From: Maylandia zebra
Taxonomy: Eukaryota > Chordata > Actinopteri > Cichliformes > Cichlidae
Assembly: GCF_041146795.1 (NCBI RefSeq)
Contig: NC_135185.1
Span: forward strand, 28,827,529 to 28,891,528
Reading direction: 5' to 3'
Length of the DNA: 64,000 nucleotides
Each line of letters begins with the position of its first letter. The stretch's first letter is position 1. Of the stretch, positions 1-11,906 are shown one piece after another. A program made the translations under genes and the position numbers. Below the pieces are notes generated by a model, which was not told the DNA's origin, made no database searches, and saw nothing but the letters and a program-made list of their open reading frames with translations.

Positions 1-980
1 AGTAAAACACAAATCAAAAGTTCAAGTAAAGTCAGCAGGAGTAGTGAGACATTTGGTTGATGTTGTAGTTTGAGTATTCATCACAGTGTTGTCTCTTATG
101 GTTTGTTGAGAGTGGAGGTTCGTTCTTGAGGTGGGAAGAAGCATTTGCTACCACTTCGTAGCAAATGAAGTGTTACCAAAACCTTGAGAAAAAAAAAGCT
201 TGTAGGAGAACATAATGTTTTTTTTTCATTATTTGCCTTTATAACATTTGTTCAGTGTTTAAAAAATGTGTGCACCAACCTTTGCACTTAAGACGTCATA
301 GACAAGGAAATGAAAACGTAGCTGTTTGAAATGAGATCCTCATGTTTAACAGGTCATCCGAAGTTGTAAATTTGGATTTGGGCACATTGTATTGTGAATG
401 TTGCTTTTATTTAAAAAAATAAATAAAGTGGTCATAATCAAATTATGTAAATGCTCACTCAATCAACAGCAATCCACCACCTTTGCATCATGCAAAACAC
501 CAAAAACAAGCAGCCAATAAAATCTCCTTTGACCCTATTGCCTCACATTTCCCACGTTTCAGAGTTAAAACCTGTGATGCCACGACAATAATGTAAAAAG
601 CTATAGTTTCTTGTTACTTTGGTGATTCGGATTGCTTACCCAAACCTATGACTGGGTGCCCCGAAAGCTTTATTGTAAGCACCCCACCAGCACGATGCAT
701 GAAAAATAGTATATGAACAATAAAAAACAATTTTAAGTACATTTTTAATACAAATATGATCCTATTTAGCAGATAAAAGCCTGATTCAGTACTTTCATGA
801 GAAACTGAAGACATGGCTCGCACGCTATAAAAACCCCGATCTGGCCCTTTAACACAAGCACGTGGTTTCCGCAAACATCCGGTTTTTAGAAAGTAGGAAC
901 GAAAAGGCAACAATGTTTTGACACGCGTATTTCTTAACTGTCGTTACGGGTTTTTTATATTGTTTCCAGGTTGTTGAAAT
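1..980. other. Intergenic, no gene recognised
   Basis: No coding exon with family resemblance is visible on either strand. A run at about 409-428 holds two overlapping AATAAA hexamers and could be the 3' end of a plus-strand gene lying left of the window, but no exon is present to confirm it. The stretch just before 981 would hold the otub2 promoter and 5' UTR. The 99-codon minus-strand open frame at 614-913 has no recognisable motif. Confidence 0.4.
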
Positions 981-2628
981 ATGAAGGTACGTCACACAGT
1001 CAGGTAACTCTTGAAACTGCGGGGTTTTTTTTTCCAGGTAGTAAAACTGCTTGTTCGTCCACAGATGGAGGATGGCAGCTTGGTTTCATGTAGAGAGGAC
1101 ATTTCTTCGCTGTTCCCTGCGCAAATGCTGAGTGCCAAACAGCAAGTAGGCTATTTCGAAAAGGGGCTGAGGTTGATGTAGTGCAGGTGGTCACGGTCAC
1201 CCCTCATAACGACTGTAGAATAACCGGACCTGTTGTCCTTTCTCAGGATCTGAGCAGCCAGTTTTCCGCCGTAAGAAAAGTTTGCGGCGACGGCAACTGC
1301 TTCTACAGAGCTTTCTGCTTCGCATACTTGGAGTCAGTCCTACACAGTGCCAGGGATTTGCAGAGGTCAGATTTAATTACTGCTGTCACTAATATCACCT
1401 GATTGAACAGCGTTGATTTGATAAGGGTGGTGCTTGTCTCGCCCCTCTCAATGTTAGGTTCAAGGACAAGATAATCCAGGGCAGCGCAATTTTGGTCTCT
1501 GCAGGATTTGAGGAGGATTTCTTCAGGCACCACCTGGACACGGTAAATGCACTCATATTTTTGTTTTTCTTCCAACAAGTTATTAGCATCTCCTCAGACC
1601 TCATTAGTAAAATAATGGGGGGGGGAATGGCACTTTGTAGCCTGTGAGCTTTGACTTGCCGTTTGATGTGTATGTAGTACATGCATCGAACAAATGATAA
1701 CTGTGTGTGTGTGTGTGTGTGTGTGAAAATATCCTAGTCATTAGACCAGGGGTCCCCAATCCCAGTCCACGAGGGCCTGCAGGTTTTAGATGCGCCCTTG
1801 ATCCATCACAGCTGATTTAAATGGATAAATTACCTTCTCAACATGTCCTGAAGTTCTCCAGAGGCCTGGTAATGAACTAATCATGTGATTCAGGTGTGTT
1901 GACCCAGGGTGAGATCTAAAACCTGCAGGACACCGGCCCTCGGGGACTGGGATTGGGGACCCCTGCATTAGACAGATGTCTGCTTCTCAACTACTTTTGT
2001 ACTGATTGGACCATTTGCTTTGCGTCTACAATTTCAACTGCAACACTGTACAAAGATTTTGAATCACCCCTTATTTCCTTACATTTTCCTGGGAAAACGG
2101 ATGCAGCATTTTACTGAAATGTGCAAAGTAATTGTAATGTAGACTAAGGTTAAAAAAAAAAAAAAGTTTGTGCAGTGAGCTTTAAAAGTCAATATTTGGT
2201 ATGACTACATTTTATTTAACACAGCCTGAACACTCAGGCAGCTCTCTTGCCATTTCTTAAGTCTTCATGGATAGTTCCTCAGGCTTTTCGGAGGACATCC
2301 AAAGCCCCCAGGTAGACCTTCCATGGTTTAGATGGCTATAAAACATTGTTTAATTAATCACACTAAGACCTGTTGCCACTATTTTATTCTGCTGGAACCA
2401 AAATGGTGGCAGCAGGCTTAGGAAGTCTGAGTATGTATATCAACCTAATTCAGAATCTGGCCATCTGGATGTATATCTCTCTGTATTACACACCAGTTTG
2501 TTCTGATTTTAAAAACACAGTATTACTCCTGCGCTTCACCAGTTTGGCATCCTGCTAGACCTGTGTAGTTATTTTAAAAAGGTGCAGAAAATGACTCTTG
2601 AATGAAATCTTACAGGCACCATATTTTC

Positions 2629-2664
<36 letters not shown>

Positions 2665-3190
2665 CAAAGTCTAATTGTTCCTCTTTCTGTTGAAGGTTCT
2701 TCAGGTTGTTGAGCAAAGCCAAGCAGATGTAATTTCACTATTCAGGCTCTTCAATGAGCATACTACCTCCGACAGTGTTGTGCAGTATCTCAGGCTGCTC
2801 ACTTCAGCACACCTGCAAAACAATGCAGACTTCTTCCGCAACTTTGTGGAAGCACCTGATCTACATGTCTACTGTCATGAAGTTGGTATCGGCGTTGCTG
2901 CCATATACTGCATAAAGAACCTCTGAATTATTTAAAGTGGATAATTTGAAGGATTTTGATTAAAATCTCTTCTCTTCGTTAAGGAAGTGGAGGCTATGGC
3001 GATGGAGTGTGATCATGTGGACATCTCGGCTCTATCTCAGGCTCTGGACATCTCCATCCACATCGTCTCTATGGAAGGCGACGGACAACAGCTGGCTCAC
3101 CACATCATTCCAGAAAATGGGGACCCATCCCTGCATCTCCTCTACCACACATCTCATTACGATATTCTCTACCCTCGGGCACAACTATGA
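981..3190 (+). CDS. otub2: Otubain-2-like deubiquitinase
   Basis: OTU-family cysteine protease that cleaves ubiquitin chains. Exons: 981-986 (optional, Met-Lys), 1065-1145, 1247-1365, 1458-1542, 2696-2881, 2984-3190. From the ATG at 1065 the protein is 225 aa; human OTUB2 is 234. The OTU signature GDGNCFYRA lies in the second main exon, placing the catalytic Cys at about residue 45 and its Asp partner at 42. The catalytic His is in TSHYDILY at about residue 215. The block VQYLRLLTSA and the stretch ALSQALDI favour OTUB2 over OTUB1. Two starts are possible: ATG at 1065 directly after a splice acceptor, or ATG-AAG at 981 followed by a good donor, which keeps frame. Introns are 78-101 bp except the fourth, about 1.15 kb, which holds a MITE and a TG run. 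The gene converges on ddx24. Confidence 0.9.
1702..1725. repeat. (TG)n microsatellite
   Basis: Twelve uninterrupted TG units in the large otub2 intron, a few bases left of the MITE at 1747. Confidence 0.95.
1739..1973. mobile_element. hAT-type MITE with intact TIRs and TSD
   Basis: The element itself is 1747-1965, 219 bp. It begins CAGGGGTCCCCAATCCCAG and ends with the exact reverse complement. The 8-bp direct repeat CATTAGAC flanks it at 1739-1746 and 1966-1973. Eight-base target duplication and CAG/CTG ends are hAT hallmarks. It has no coding capacity, so it was moved by a partner transposase. The perfect ends suggest a fairly recent insertion. It lies in an otub2 intron. Confidence 0.9.
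2632..2663. repeat. Poly(A) run
   Basis: About 32 A residues just left of otub2 exon 2696-2881. It may be the tail of a decayed retroposed insert or simple slippage; no body is recognisable upstream. Confidence 0.85.
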
Positions 3191-3408
3191 CCAACGAAAC
3201 TGCTCGAATCAGGAATATTGACTCCGGTTGAATAAATTCCAACTGTGCTTGAAGACACTTACAAAATTAGATTTTTATAAAATCTTGCAGTTTACAGGAA
3301 TCCATCATCTGGGGATGAGCATCTGTTGCACAATGTGCACTAAACATTTAGAGACTTTAAAATGCTGTTTACTTTTTTTACCCTTTTTATAAATTGTGTC
3401 ATTTGAAG

Positions 3409-3440
3409 TTTTTTAATAAACCTCTCAAACAAGTCATTTT
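3409..3440. terminator. Overlapping convergent poly(A) signals
   Basis: The nonamer TTTAATAAA at 3412-3420 reads AATAAA on the plus strand (3415-3420, for otub2) and ATTAAA on the minus strand (3417-3412, for ddx24). The ddx24 stop codon is at 3434-3436, only 14 bp away, so plus-strand cleavage would fall near or inside the last ddx24 codons. I see no other canonical minus-strand hexamer between 3190 and 3433. Confidence 0.6.
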
Positions 3441-6400
3441 GCCTTCTGCTTCTGTTTTTTCTGCCGTGGATGGATACTCGTCTCTGGTTTCTTCTGTGTT
3501 GAAACCCTGGTTAGGGCACTCTCCATCCCAGCAAGGGGCATTTGGGGCAGGGGGAGCTTTCCCATTTGAGTAGGATACTTGGTCTTCATTACATTCTTGA
3601 AAATGGGCAGTGAAATCAAACGCTTCAACTCCTTTTTCATCCCCTTCACCATCCTCTGCTGCTCTCTGTCTGCATCCTCATCATTTGCATTGCCTGTGGA
3701 AATGTGTGGACTTAATTTTCTGCATTGAAACTTTATTTTGAAATGCAAACTTGTTTTAAAAAGTGCTGGTTTTACCAAGTAATAAGTCATCATCCAGATC
3801 CACCTCCAGGGCTTCTGCTGCTTGCTTGAGCCAGGAGTTGTGGTGTTTCTCCTTGCTGTTGTAGTACTCTACCTTTTCAATTCTCCTGGCTAAGTTTACT
3901 CGCTCCTGTGGAAGAACCCAAGTTATATCAGTTAAACCCTTTAACATCAAAAATGGACAGGACCTTATGCTGATGGATCTCACCATGATTGCATCCATGC
4001 ATCTGGTCTCTATGGGAAATGTGGGAAGCTCTTCGTCCTTTCCAAGACTCTTGCATATCTTTTTGAAGTTCATCATGTCATCTGGGCTTACTAGCAGCAT
4101 ACAGAGGCCCTCTTTAGTCGCTCTTGCTGTTCTCCCACTCCGATGCACGTACGTCTCAGATGTTCTAGGAACCTGGTATGAACAAATCACTTCTTGAGGA
4201 ACAGTGCTCATTACATTGCTGTAGTTATAAGCCGTTGCCCAACATTCATCTTTTAAGCTGGTTTTTGTTGTAAGGTAAAGACCCTCCTATGAGCAAGCAT
4301 TTGGCGACAAAACTCCCCTTTAACAGGAAGAAACCTCCAGCAGAAAAAGACTGATGTGCAACCATCTGCTGAAACTGGTTGGGGGTGAGGGGAGACAAAA
4401 GACACATTGATGAAGAGAGCTAGAGTTTAATAACAAATGCACAGTCGTGTATAAACACTGAGTGCATCACGGGAAACCTGCAGGGACTGTTTTGTGGCTA
4501 ATTGATAACCTCTTATTCATGCTGGAGAATCCTTGGGCAACTGTTTAAGGGGTTACCTGGTAGTGAATAACATGCTGGACATTGGGGATATCCAGGCCTC
4601 TTGCTGCCACATCAGTAGTCAGGAGAACACAACTGTGAAGAGAAACAAAAGAAATGGCAATGTCAAAGCTAGGTGCCTTTAAAAAAATAAGAAATCACTA
4701 ATGTTTTACAGTAAATACAGCTCAAGACTGCTGCTGATTACAGGAACTACAAAAACCATCAGGACTTGAATGTGTCAAATGTTTAAAATGTGAATACTTT
4801 CACAAATTTAAAAAATGGTTTTAAAGTAGACAAAGACAAAACTATTTCAGGCATTTTTGTGCATACTAGACGAATTCCTTACTCCCACAGTTAAAGTTTA
4901 GATGTCACCAGTGGCACACAGTTACTGGATAAATGCTGAAGACAACTTGATGTTGCTACTGCAAATGTGAGCACAACTCACTTCTCCCTCTCAGCGAACC
5001 TCTCCAGGTTTTTCAGCCGTTGTTTCTGGTGCATGTTGGCATGTAGAGGCAGCGGAGTACAGTCTAGTATAACCAGCAGAGAATTCAGCCTCTTTATACA
5101 GTCAATACTGTTGGCAAACACCATGGTGCGCCCAGGATACTGGAGCAGGAAGTAATAGAGGTAGAAGTCCTTCTCATCCTTCTGACAGTGGATTTGAGTC
5201 TCAATCAGTGTCTCCACAGTTGCCTCCTTCCTGGTGAGGTCAATGACTTTGGGCTTGGACTTAATCCCCACTTTCTCCATAAGAATTTCCAGCTTGTTCC
5301 TCTGGTCCAGATTCTTCTTCTTCTTTTGAAGGAGGCGAGTGGGAAGGCTGTGAACCATCGTCAAAGTGGCAGAGAACACAAAAGTTTGCCTAGTGGGATT
5401 GAAGTGTGTCGTATTTAGCATTTCCAGCAAATTCTCCAGCTCGGCAAAATGCCCTCTTTCTACCATGCGATCAGCTTCATCAATGACCAGACACCTGTGT
5501 CATAGGAAGAAGAGGAATTAAGAAAGGATAACAAAAATCTAACAAATAGGCCTGCCTGAAAGACCTTTACCACAGAACACAGAATCAGGCTCTTTCACAC
5601 ATGATATGATTTGAGGGTTAAAAGCAGTGTCGGTAATCGGTGAAGGAAAAAAAACAAAAACTTATTGTGATATTTTGTGTGGCGATATTGTATTGATACA
5701 GGAACACCAAATATTAATATTTTATTAAATACATTAAAATACTCTGGGAAAACTTTGAAAAGAGGGCTCGATTCACCTGATAGGAGGCACCCTTCCTACT
5801 AACAGGTGTAGTCTGATTTGGACTGACTGCAATCACTCTGCAAATAATTGTTATCTAATATATGAAACCAGACAGATAGCCAACATGTTTCCATGAGTCT
5901 GAATGAGTCTCTCAATGTGTACAGTTCATCAACTGGCTGCCAGCTGGTTCTATTTTAGTTATATTCCCATAAAAATAGGAAGGTCAATGAGCGCAAGTTA
6001 AATGTTAATAGTAAACTAAAGTAAAATAATAAAAAAATAATACTTTAGGAAATAACTTGCAGTTTAAAAAAGGTGATATATTTTATTGGAATACTCAGCA
6101 TATCACAAAATAATAAAAATCATGATAATATCATATCATAAGTGAAGTACTGTGATAATATTGTATCGATTACCACCTCTAGCAAATAAGTCAGACAGTC
6201 TTAAATTAAGACTCACCTGAGCTGCCTGAGGTTGACCAGATGTGGGTGCCTCTCCTTGATCAAATCCCACAAACGCCCCGGAGTTGCTATGATGATCTCT
6301 GGCCTGCGTTTCAGCACTCGTCTTTGTTTCTGCTGTGCCATTCCACCCACCACTAAGGCTGTTTTTATATCTGCACAGCAGGAAAACATTAGCTATGCTG

Positions 6401-7834
6401 ACATTTATACATCTCTTACGAGAAAACTTCTATCGTAACACTCTGATGAGCTATGACTTACCTGTGAATTTTGCGACAGCATCAATATGATGTTTGACCT
6501 GAACAGCCAGCTCCCTGGTGGGAGTGAGAACCAGTCCTAAGAGGGGCTGACTCTGAGCACCAGCAGGTTTTTCATCAAAATCAAAGTCTGCATTCTTGAT
6601 TACCCGAACACATCCAAGCTGTTCATCTTCTACGTCGCTGTGTTCATCTTCATCTGAGTCTCCTTGATTCTGATCTTCAGCACCTTCATCGTTTTCTTTA
6701 GAAGCCTCCACTCCCTCCTCTTGGTCCTCTTCAGCTGATTTTGTACACTCATCTACAGGTGGTAAGTACAAACTCTCCACCTTTGTGACTGGTTCAGCGT
6801 CATCATTAGGTTTTTCTGGGCTATTCTTCCACTCCAGGATGGTATGGATTATGGGAATGCCGAAAGCCAGTGTCTTACCACTTCCTGCAAGTACAACATC
6901 CATATTAGCTCCACTTTTAAAAATCTGTGAACAGAACATGACACTATAAACCTATCACTTTTATCTTACCAGTTTCAGCTGCTCCCAGTATATCCATACG
7001 ATCCCTGATAGCTGGAGGCAAACACAGGGCTTGGATCGGTGTCGGTGAACCAAATCCAAGACTGCTCAGTGCCCTCAGGACAGGTGGGGGGACAAACAGG
7101 TCCTTCCACGCACTCATGTCAACATTTTTGTCTTCAGAACCAGAAAGTGCAGCGTTTGTCCAATTTTTTGCCTTCTTGTGTGGGGCCTTTGTCACTTTAT
7201 CTTGACTGGATTTTTCTTTTTCCAGATCTGATGAAGACTCTGGGTTCGGCTGTTCTTCTGGGACTGTATCCTGCACTGTCTGCTGCCCTTTCCCCTTTTT
7301 CTTCTTCTTCCTGCTTCTCTTTGCATCTTTGGGATCAGCAGTGATGGCTGCAGAATCATTTTCATCGGCCTCACCTGCTACCTCATCCTCTCCTCCCTCA
7401 GTGGCAGCATTATCCTTCTGCTTTACGTCTTGTGCAGAAATATTTTCCGACTCCGTTGCAATCCCTTTCTTGTTTTTCCTCTTTTTCTTGGCTTTTTTCT
7501 TCGCTGGCTCACTTGTGCTCTCCCCCTCTTTGTTCTCAGAGTCTCCTTTCGCTCCAGCCTCCTCGCCGTCACCAGCTTTTCTTTTCTGTGCTTTCTTCTT
7601 CTTCTCCCTTTTCAGCTCTTTTGCTGCTTTGGCCGCAGCCTCCTCACTGTTTATTAAACGGTAATCCGTGAGCTCTTCGAAACACACCAGACCCTCCAAG
7701 CCCTCCTCGGAGAAGACGCTGGGATCGAGGTCTATGGTTTTCCATTTGCCTTTCATGTCGATGCAACGTTTCGCTGGCTTCCCTAGCCCGGTGGACATGC
7801 CTTTGTTTTTCGCCTTCATCTTCTTTGTCTTCAT
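3434..7834 (-). CDS. ddx24: ATP-dependent RNA helicase DDX24
   Basis: Nucleolar DEAD-box helicase linked to ribosome biogenesis. CDS exons in transcript order: 7834-6970, 6884-6462, 6370-6217, 5494-4982, 4632-4557, 4172-3984, 3905-3776, 3693-3434. These give 869 aa, close to human DDX24 (859). The N-terminus is Lys-rich and low complexity. The DDX24 block LVCFEELTDYRLI is followed by a Q-motif region ending PTPIQAL, motif I AETGSGKT split between exons 1 and 2, an acidic insert, PTRELA, VIDEAD, VFSAT and HRSGRTAR. Only DDX24-type helicases carry the long insert between motifs I and Ia. A splice acceptor at 7839-7841, just before the ATG, and a donor near 8035 imply a non-coding first exon around 8036-8060. 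The last intron-rich third overlaps nothing, but the stop nearly abuts the otub2 poly(A) signal. Confidence 0.96.
4270..4450. repeat. Dispersed teleost repeat, partial
   Basis: The stretch with GAGCAAGCATTTGGCGAC, AACAGGAAGAAACCTCCAGC and GGTTGGGGGTGAGGGGAGA matches, from memory, a high-copy repeat of percomorph fish introns. Another part of the same family seems to lie at 23846-24010. Class uncertain. It sits in a ddx24 intron. Confidence 0.55.
5622..6183. repeat. Possible degraded DNA transposon in ddx24 intron
   Basis: The ends share an imperfect inverted motif around GGTAATCG: GTGTCGGTAATCGG at the left and its loose complement CGATTACCACCTC at the right. The interior is very AT-rich, with repeated GATATTGTATTGATAC-like words. 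I could not fix the exact ends or a target duplication, so the family is undecided. Confidence 0.3.
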
Positions 7835-7840
7835 TTTTCT

Positions 7841-8543
7841 GAAAAAAAGTAAAGGTGTAAAATAAGTGACTTTAGCCGACCTCGTGAAGTTCCTAACGTG
7901 TAGTTATTAAAAGCGCACGTGCACCCCACGTTTCTTAATGCCAGCGGACAACTATTAACCGATAATTAACAGAAACTAAGCGTACAAAGTCTCCAGTAAA
8001 CTACCAGTTGAATTAGTAAGTACTAAAGTCTTACCTCGACTGAGTGTAGGCTCTCTTAGACTTCTGCTACGATTACAACAACGCGAGACACGAGGGCGCA
8101 GCCATGACAGTGTTGATCACGTGGTTTGAAAAACTTTATTTAAACAACAGGCGCTGTTTCAATTTCTCTGGTCATTTTTTAAATACGTAACCCCTTATAC
8201 CGCCTATATAAACGTTTAGAAAAAATTAATAAACGTTTAAATAATAGCCGAGGATGTCAAGGGTTTCAGTTTATCAGCTTTCAGTTCAAGGATAATACGC
8301 TGTAATTTCTTAAGGTGTATTGAAGTTTGTGCCGAGGGAGTTGCTTCACTACAGTAGTATTTATTATTCGTAGCAAAGATAATTACAGTTATTTTTTAAT
8401 GAAGGTTGTACCTGACAAACTAGCATATAATCTAGTACATAAATTAATAAACGCATTTGTGGAAAAGAAAGTTTTCATTGGGCTCTGCCGTCCTGTAAAA
8501 TAAAATAAAATAAAATAAAATAAAATAAAATAAAATAAAATAA
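7841..8543. promoter_or_regulatory. ddx24 upstream region
   Basis: Holds the putative first ddx24 intron (donor near 8035), a short 5' exon, and upstream DNA up to an (AAAAT)n run at 8496-8542. The block around 8036-8120 is richer in CpG than its surroundings and is the likely minus-strand transcription start. No other gene seen. Confidence 0.4.
8496..8542. repeat. (AAAAT)n microsatellite
   Basis: About nine uninterrupted five-base units directly left of the Tc1/mariner fossil. Confidence 0.95.
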
Positions 8544-9175
8544 CTACACCCTCATGTTTCAGGAGCTTGCGGGACCACCTTTAACGGCGTATAACTGAAG
8601 TAATCGTTTTCTGTGTGACTCTCTGGGAGTCTCCCACATCATTGTTTAAGAATTTTAGCCCACGTAGCAAGAGTACTCTTGCTGCAATTCTTGAAGGTTG
8701 CAGGCATTCATTCATACACAGCTCTCTTAACGTCCTGCCACAGCATTTCAGTCGAGTTGAGGTCTGGACTTTGACTGGATCACTGAGTCAACATCTTGAT
8801 TCTTTCCTTTTTCAGCCATTCTGTTGTAGCTTTGCCCAAACCCGCAATGTTCTGTTTCATTACACATTGAAATTTGATCATTTGACTCATTTGCATACAA
8901 AGAGTTCACTTATGACTCAATGACCACAAGATCCCAAAAGTCCTTTGATATGATATGTTGTGTTTGGTTTTCACAAAACATGGCGTTGTGCATTGTGCAC
9001 TTGGGTCTCATCTGTCTAAAGGGGCTCTTATGGTTTTCTCAGATGCAACTTTGAAAACTTTAGCCATGCTGTTTGATTGTACTGTCATGAACATTGTTTA
9101 ACATGCAAACTGAGACTTTTAGAGTGGGTGGGGTGTGTGTGTGATCAGGTAAATGAAATAAATTTGTCTAGAGTT
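8544..9175 (-). mobile_element. Tc1/mariner transposon remnant
   Basis: Read on the minus strand, this matches from memory the 3' part of a widespread fish Tc1-like element. The plus-strand words CACAGCATTTCAGTCGAGTTG, GGTCTGGACTTTGACTGG and TTTTTCAGCCATTCTGTTG encode, in reverse, the region after the transposase SPDLNP motif. Further words near 8960-9110 (GTCTCATCTGTC, TTGTACTGTCATGAAC) belong to a more 5' part, so the middle is deleted. No long open frame survives. It lies between ddx24 and serpina10. Confidence 0.7.
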
Positions 9176-9435
9176 CCTCTTTTTAAAATTACTGTAAACA
9201 AAACCTTTAAGGCAAAAGAAGAATCTTTACATTTACAATTATTATAGTCAACCAGTAGCATCAGTTTAATAACCTGATAAGATGTGCATTATTAGAACGT
9301 GGTACTGATGTTTTTGTTTGACAGATGCAGTTACAGCAGTAATTTGTCAATTAAGTGATTACATTTACTCTGGTTGTCATAATTTGGAGATGTACGCACA
9401 TTTAAAAGATCCAAGTTTGTGATGCAGGTGACGTC

Positions 9436-9441
9436 TTTATT
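9436..9441 (-). terminator. serpina10 poly(A) signal
   Basis: TTTATT on the plus strand is AATAAA on the minus strand, about 130 bp past the serpin stop codon. This would give a short 3' UTR. Confidence 0.6.
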
Positions 9442-9568
9442 ATTATTGGTGAATTATGTTGTAGGAACAGAACAGAAAAAAACAATCTTTAAACTGTCTG
9501 GGATTAAAACATCCACCAAATTAGTCATGTAGAAGCCACTTAAGAATGAACACATTACAGTGGCAAAA

Positions 9569-11133
9569 CTATTTTTTGGTGGGGTCAATCACCCTCCCCA
9601 TGAACAGCAGGCAGTTTGTGTTTTCATGGTATATGAAGAAGAAGAAGGGTCTGTTTATAGTGAAGGTCCTCGGCAGGGAGTATGGAATGATACCGATTGT
9701 TGTGGCAGCTGCTGCAGTTGTTCCTGTCTCATCCACATCAACCATGGCCTTGTGAAGCACCTACAATTTCACAGCAAGGTTAAAAGTGTTTTGCTGCACT
9801 ATTTGGGGAACAGGCACATGTGTCGCTACATGATACCGAAAGTGACAACTAACCTCTGACAGCTTGAGCCCTTTGTCCTCACTGAGCTTTGTCAAATTGG
9901 ACAAATTATTAAAGACACTGGTCATGCCCATATCCGGTAGGAGATTATGCAGGGAATACGACTGCTCCATGTTGAATTTGGGCATCTTGACTTCTAGTTT
10001 CCTGCAAACAAGACATGAGTTGACATGTTGAATAGACTGGCTCATCTGCTGCAGGCATTGTTTGATGGTCATTTAGAATTTTTACAGCTAAACAACAAAA
10101 TATGCAGACACTTGGTTAAAGCGAGGCATTTTTCCGCATGTACATTTTTCTCAGTTTTGCGATCCAGATCTGAAACCTCTCTGCAGTAATCTCATCATCC
10201 ACCATAGTGTAGTCCATGTCTGGGTTGGGGAGCAGGATAAGCATGGAAACACCCTCTTGGTATGGCAGTTTCAGCACTTTGGCTCTCAGAGAAACATCTT
10301 CTGCAGTGTAGTACTTGTCTTCTTTAAACATCATAGGCACCTGCACAATATTATAATTATCGATGTAGAAGGGTGCATTTCGAGTCAAATTGGAGTTGAA
10401 AGGCATCTTCCAGGCTCCTGTGGAGCAGGTAATATTGTACGTTTAGTTATAAACAAAAAAGTTCAAAGGTGCAGACATGAATATTAGTATAATTAATAGC
10501 ACATAAACCCAAAATCTAAAGTGTGCAAAAAAGATTTAATTTACCTTGAAAGAAAATTGCATTCATTAACAGGAGTTTGGTCTGTTCGTCCAAGGCTGAA
10601 ATCATCTCTGTAATCTTGCCTCCAGTCTTGTCCCTAATGTACTCATTGATTACTCTGATACTCTCTGTTGTGTCCGCAAAATCAACAGTTTTGATATCTG
10701 CATTAAAAAACTTATTGATTTTGGTTTCAAACTCCCTCTCTATGATAAATTGGGGTTGGATAAACAAGGCCATGCTATGATCAAATTTCAGCGATCCGTT
10801 TTGCGTGACGTTCTCGTGAAGGAGTTGAAATAGTTTAGGGATAAGATCCGGCTGGTCGGCCCTCTCCAGCGCCTCCAGGTTTAGTACCTTCAGGATCTCC
10901 TTGTGTGTGACACCATCAGAAGCCATTAGAAGAGCCGCAAAACTAGTAGAGATACTCAGGGGGGAAAAAAAGATGTTCTTGTCGTTGTAACTGGATATCT
11001 TTCTGTAAAGGTTCATGGCAAAGTCCATATTTTTGAAGGAGAGATCTGAGATGGTGGCACTGTTAGGTTCAGCTTGGTGGATAGGAGTCAGAAAGCACAG
11101 GAGGGCCACAAAGAGAAAACAGGCCATCTTCAT
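9569..11133 (-). CDS. serpina10: Serpin A10-like (protein Z-dependent protease inhibitor)
   Basis: Secreted clade A serpin; human SERPINA10 inhibits coagulation factors Xa and XIa. CDS exons: 11133-10545, 10417-10144, 10001-9854, 9760-9569, giving 400 aa, the usual clade A four-exon plan. Residues 1-21 form a signal peptide (MKMACFLFVALLCFL). The C-terminal hinge DETGTTAAAATT leads to a reactive bond read as Tyr364-Ser365 in IIPYSLP. Tyr-Ser is the P1-P1' pair of human ZPI, whereas A1AT has Met-Ser. The end motif FMGRVIDPT is typical of serpins. An in-frame upstream ATG at 11145 is the alternative start. A non-coding first exon probably ends at 11344 (donor GTACGTG). Neighbour ddx24 fits human 14q32.13, where DDX24 lies near the SERPINA cluster. 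The human N-terminal extension is shorter here. Confidence 0.85.
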
Positions 11134-11906
11134 TGTGTTTAACATCAAAATCAGAACCTGGAAAGTTTTGGGTGCACACCCAGAAACGAGAAATAAAAAA
11201 AAAGCACCACTGTACAGCAGCACAATCACTAAATCTACAAAAAAATATAAGATTACACCAACTGAATACTCATTTCTTCATTATAATTAGAAAACGCTCC
11301 GAAATTCAGTTTGTTTTTAAGTTTAACGAAATAACACACGTACCTTTCAGCTTGGCCCAGATTGTGCCTGAAATTTCTCTGTATTTTTTGGGGGGAACAA
11401 AGTGCAAGTGTGCTCTACATGTTACACATTAACCACAAAACATGTATTCAGAGGTGAATCCATAAGAATCAATCGATAAGTAAATGAGACACGAGAAGCA
11501 TTGGGAGTGATTTTCACTTTAATCCTGGAATGAGAACCAATATATTAAATGAAAGAATGTGCTGTTCTAACATGAAGTATAACAAAAATAATGAATTTAA
11601 GAACACAGTGAATAAAATAAGAATAAAAAAAACCCCCAACTACCAACATTTTCTAATTTTTCACAAGTGCATTTAAAAAAAAAAAAAAAAGTAGATCCAA
11701 AGGAAACAGAACGGTAACAAAATCTTGGAATCGTCTTAAAAATCATCCAGCACAATAAGCCAAACTTTGCATGACATCTAACATGTTAGTGAAGGCATCA
11801 AGACACATTTGCGCTGAATGGTCAGTTCGATGTTCTGAATGAATGTAAAGTGTTTTAATGCTGTAGTTTGGTGTAGTCACAAGGACAGATTCTCACTTTC
11901 AGGACT
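11134..11906. other. serpina10 5' region and atxn3 3' UTR
   Basis: The right part, about 11500-11906, is the probable atxn3 3' UTR with a minus-strand ATTAAA at 11523-11518. The left part holds the serpina10 5' UTR intron (11158-11343) and promoter. No further gene recognised. Confidence 0.45.

Noticed and set aside
614-913. 99-codon minus-strand frame
   Set aside because: No motif, no splice partner, AT-rich composition; probably chance.
7329-7664. Plus-strand open frames of 75-111 codons rich in Ser, Phe and Leu
   Set aside because: They are antisense shadows of the Lys/Glu-rich ddx24 N-terminal exon.
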